Part shown: positions 43,539 through 45,213 of the stretch, one piece after another
How positions within the stretch are numbered: position 1 is the stretch's first letter
How the letters are laid out: each line of letters begins with the position of its first letter
Source of the DNA: JACKFB01 sp041389525
Lineage (GTDB): Bacteria; Myxococcota_A; UBA9042; PHBI01; JACKFB01
Reading direction: 5' to 3'
Length of the DNA stretch: 45,213 bases
Assembly (NCBI GenBank): GCA_041389525.1
Contig: JAWKRR010000060.1
Location: 1-45,213, forward strand
Translations under genes and position numbers: made by a program
Notes under the pieces: generated by a model
The model's input: the letters and a program-made list of their open reading frames with translations, nothing else
What the model was told of the DNA's origin: nothing
Databases searched by the model: none

Positions 43539-45213
43539 ATGGGGGCGACAACAGCGAGCACGAGCCGGCCGAAGTGCGCGGCACACGTTGCGGCGCTTGG
43601 CCTCGCCGCGCTTGGTCTCGCCTCGCTATTTCAGGCGTGCGGCGGCACAGCGGGGGCGCCCTCGGGCGAGCTGGACGGCGGCGCGGAGATCGCGGTGCCG
43701 GACGGCGACTCGGCGGGCTCGGACGCGGCGGGCTCGGACACAGCGATCGACGCAGGAGCTGACACGGAAATCGGCGCCGAGGTCGACGCCGCGCCGCCCG
43801 ACGACGGCGGGGCCGACGCGCTCGACACCACGCCTGCGCCCGACGGCGACGCGGCCGACGCGGCCGACCTGCCCGACGAGGTCGTGGAGGCCCCGCGCAC
43901 CACCAAGACCGCGTGCGCCACCGACGCCGACTGCGCCCTGGGCTGCGCCGCGGCCGCGACCTGCGCGGACGGGAAGTGCCAGTGGAGCGGCATCGACGGC
44001 TGCATCATCGACGACGCCAAGGCCGGCGACAGCGCCTGCGTGGACACGGGCTCGGTGCTGGCCAGCTCGGGCTGCCTCTACTGCAATCCGCAGCACTCGC
44101 CTCGCTCGTGGACGGGCGTCCTGGTCAGCGAGGGCTTCGAGCAGGGCCTCGGCGCCTTCGCGCAGGTCAGCGCCGACGGCGACCCGGACGCGGTCTGGGC
44201 GGCGACGGAGGTGCGCTCGGGCAGCGGCCTGCACAGCCTGCATTTCGGCGTCGTGGGGGGCGCGACCTACGCCAGCGGCGGTCGCTCAGCAGGCCGGGCG
44301 CTGAGCCAGCCGGTCCCCGTCCCCGAGGGCGTCGCCACCGAGCTACGCTTCCTGGTCTGGCTCGACACCGAGGAGACCAAGGGCTTCGATTTCCTCCGCG
44401 CGTTCATCATCCTCGACAGCGGCGAGGAGATGACGCTGTGGCACTCCGACTCCATCGGCGGCACGACCCGCGGTGAGTTCTTGCCGGTGAGCGCCGCGCT
44501 GCCGCCCTTCGTCAGCGAGACCCTGCGCCTCGGCTTCGAGTTCGACACCATCGACGACCTCATCAACGGCTTCGAGGGCGCCTACGTCGACCAGGTGACG
44601 CTGACCACCGGCTGCTGCGTCGGACCAGCTGACTGCCAAGACGACAACCCCTGCACGGTCGACCTGTGCCCCGTCGCGGGCCAGATCTGTAACCACGCGG
44701 CCATCGCGGGCTGCTGCAACCTCGACTCCGAGTGCAGCGACGGCGACTCGTGCACGCTGGACGCGTGCAGCGGCTTCGGCGGCGACTGCACCTTCACGCC
44801 GCTGCCCGGCTGCTGCCACGGGCCGGCGGACTGCAACGACGGCGACCCCTGCACCGAGGACGTCTGCGGGAGCGACGGCGGCACCTGCTCGCACAAACCG
44901 CTGTGCTGCAAGGATGACGACGGCTGCGACGACTCCGACGACTGCACCACCGAGCAGTGCGTCGAGGGGCAGTGCCTCTTCGAGTACACCTGCTGCCTGA
45001 GCGCCTCGGACTGCAACGACTTCCAGTCCTGCACCAACGACCAGTGCATCGGCGGCGAGTGCGTGCACACGCCCGCCGACATCCCCGGGTGCTGCGTGCC
45101 GACGGTGTTAAACCAGCCCTTCGACCTCGGCGCGCCAGACGGCTGGACCTTCTCGCCGGCCACCAGCGGCGTCGGCTGGCAGGTGGCGACCCTGTCTGAG
45201 GCGCTCAGCGCGC
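43539..45213 (+). CDS. Cys-rich repeat surface protein, C-terminus beyond window
   Basis: 558 codons visible; the frame is open at the right edge. ATG at 43539 with AGGTGG 6 nt upstream. The exported N-terminus (CAAHVAALGLAALGLASLFQ then ACGG) is probably a lipoprotein signal, with Cys34 as a non-standard lipobox (FQAC). An Asp/Ala-rich linker (about 40-125) follows. Next comes a CATDADCALGCAAAATCADG Cys motif, a beta-rich domain (about 190-360: EGFEQGLGAFAQVS, ATELRFLVWLDTEE, GFEFDTIDDLINGFEGAYVD) resembling a carbohydrate-binding or jelly-roll fold, and then at least five Cys repeats of the form CC-x-x-x-x-DC-x-DxxxCTxDxC (e.g. CCHGPADCNDGDPCTEDVC). Another beta-domain starts as the window ends. 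Probably a large surface protein. Confidence 0.85.
   Translation, partial: MGATTASTSRPKCAAHVAALGLAALGLASLFQACGGTAGAPSGELDGGAEIAVPDGDSAGSDAAGSDTAIDAGADTEIGAEVDAAPPDDGGADALDTTPAPDGDAADAADLPDEVVEAPRTTKTACATDADCALGCAAAATCADGKCQWSGIDGCIIDDAKAGDSACVDTGSVLASSGCLYCNPQHSPRSWTGVLVSEGFEQGLGAFAQVSADGDPDAVWAATEVRSGSGLHSLHFGVVGGATYASGGRSAGRALSQPVPVPEGVATELRFLVWLDTEETKGFDFLRAFIILDSGEEMTLWHSDSIGGTTRGEFLPVSAALPPFVSETLRLGFEFDTIDDLINGFEGAYVDQVTLTTGCCVGPADCQDDNPCTVDLCPVAGQICNHAAIAGCCNLDSECSDGDSCTLDACSGFGGDCTFTPLPGCCHGPADCNDGDPCTEDVCGSDGGTCSHKPLCCKDDDGCDDSDDCTTEQCVEGQCLFEYTCCLSASDCNDFQSCTNDQCIGGECVHTPADIPGCCVPTVLNQPFDLGAPDGWTFSPATSGVGWQVATLSEALSA

Overview
The window is very GC-rich and gene-dense. Gene content suggests a Gram-negative bacterium of the Myxococcota/former Deltaproteobacteria type: many lipoproteins with LxxC lipoboxes, Cys-rich MopE-like and 'CNDGDPCT' repeat surface proteins, lamin-tail-domain proteins, a multihaem cytochrome lipoprotein, ExbB/ExbD/TonB, outer-membrane beta-barrels, and a near-consensus sigma-54 promoter. 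No marker here fixes the species. I see no rRNA, tRNA, CRISPR array or insertion sequence.

Layout. (1) 1-5.8 kb, minus strand: HEAT-type lipoprotein, then murC-murD-pheS-pheT (pheT runs off the left edge). (2) 6-9.5 kb: a tetrahaem cytochrome lipoprotein faces a ThDP enzyme that lacks the usual catalytic Glu. (3) 9.5-13.3 kb, minus strand: trmL, a ParA ATPase with two zinc-finger modules, an outer-membrane-type protein, a ComEA-like HhH protein and a DUF3467 protein. The ComEA-like gene has a complete-looking sigma-54 promoter, with an IHF-like site and four 21-bp enhancer repeats. (4) 13.4-18 kb, plus strand: glpK, then rho-rpmE-prfA behind a C-rich leader. (5) 18-23.3 kb: a HhH-plus-beta-barrel outer-membrane protein diverges from an operon of a four-LTD lipoprotein and a nuclease lipoprotein. 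Together they look like a surface DNA-handling set. (6) 23.3-28.2 kb, minus strand: an HTTM membrane protein and its partner, then exbB-exbD-tonB (tonB is frame-disrupted) and a leaderless lipoprotein gene. (7) 28.3-31.4 kb, plus strand: yebC-ruvC-ruvA, a large hairpin, ruvB. (8) 31.5-39 kb: an AAA_14/DUF4143 ATPase behind an AT-rich palindrome, an outer-membrane protein, a CAP-domain protein, an aldehyde dehydrogenase and EttA. (9) 39.1-45.2 kb, plus strand: an operon of Cys-rich lipoprotein, surface metallopeptidase and orphan histidine kinase, then a second Cys-rich protein cut by the right edge.

The housekeeping parts (cell wall, translation, transcription termination, recombination) are conventional. 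The most interesting parts are the sigma-54/enhancer architecture over a DNA-binding ComEA-like protein, the HhH-barrel/LTD/nuclease locus, and a recurring promoter form in which the -10 element lies only 6-7 nt from the start codon, implying leaderless mRNAs. Functions are assigned by recognising motifs and family resemblance by eye; no database search was run.
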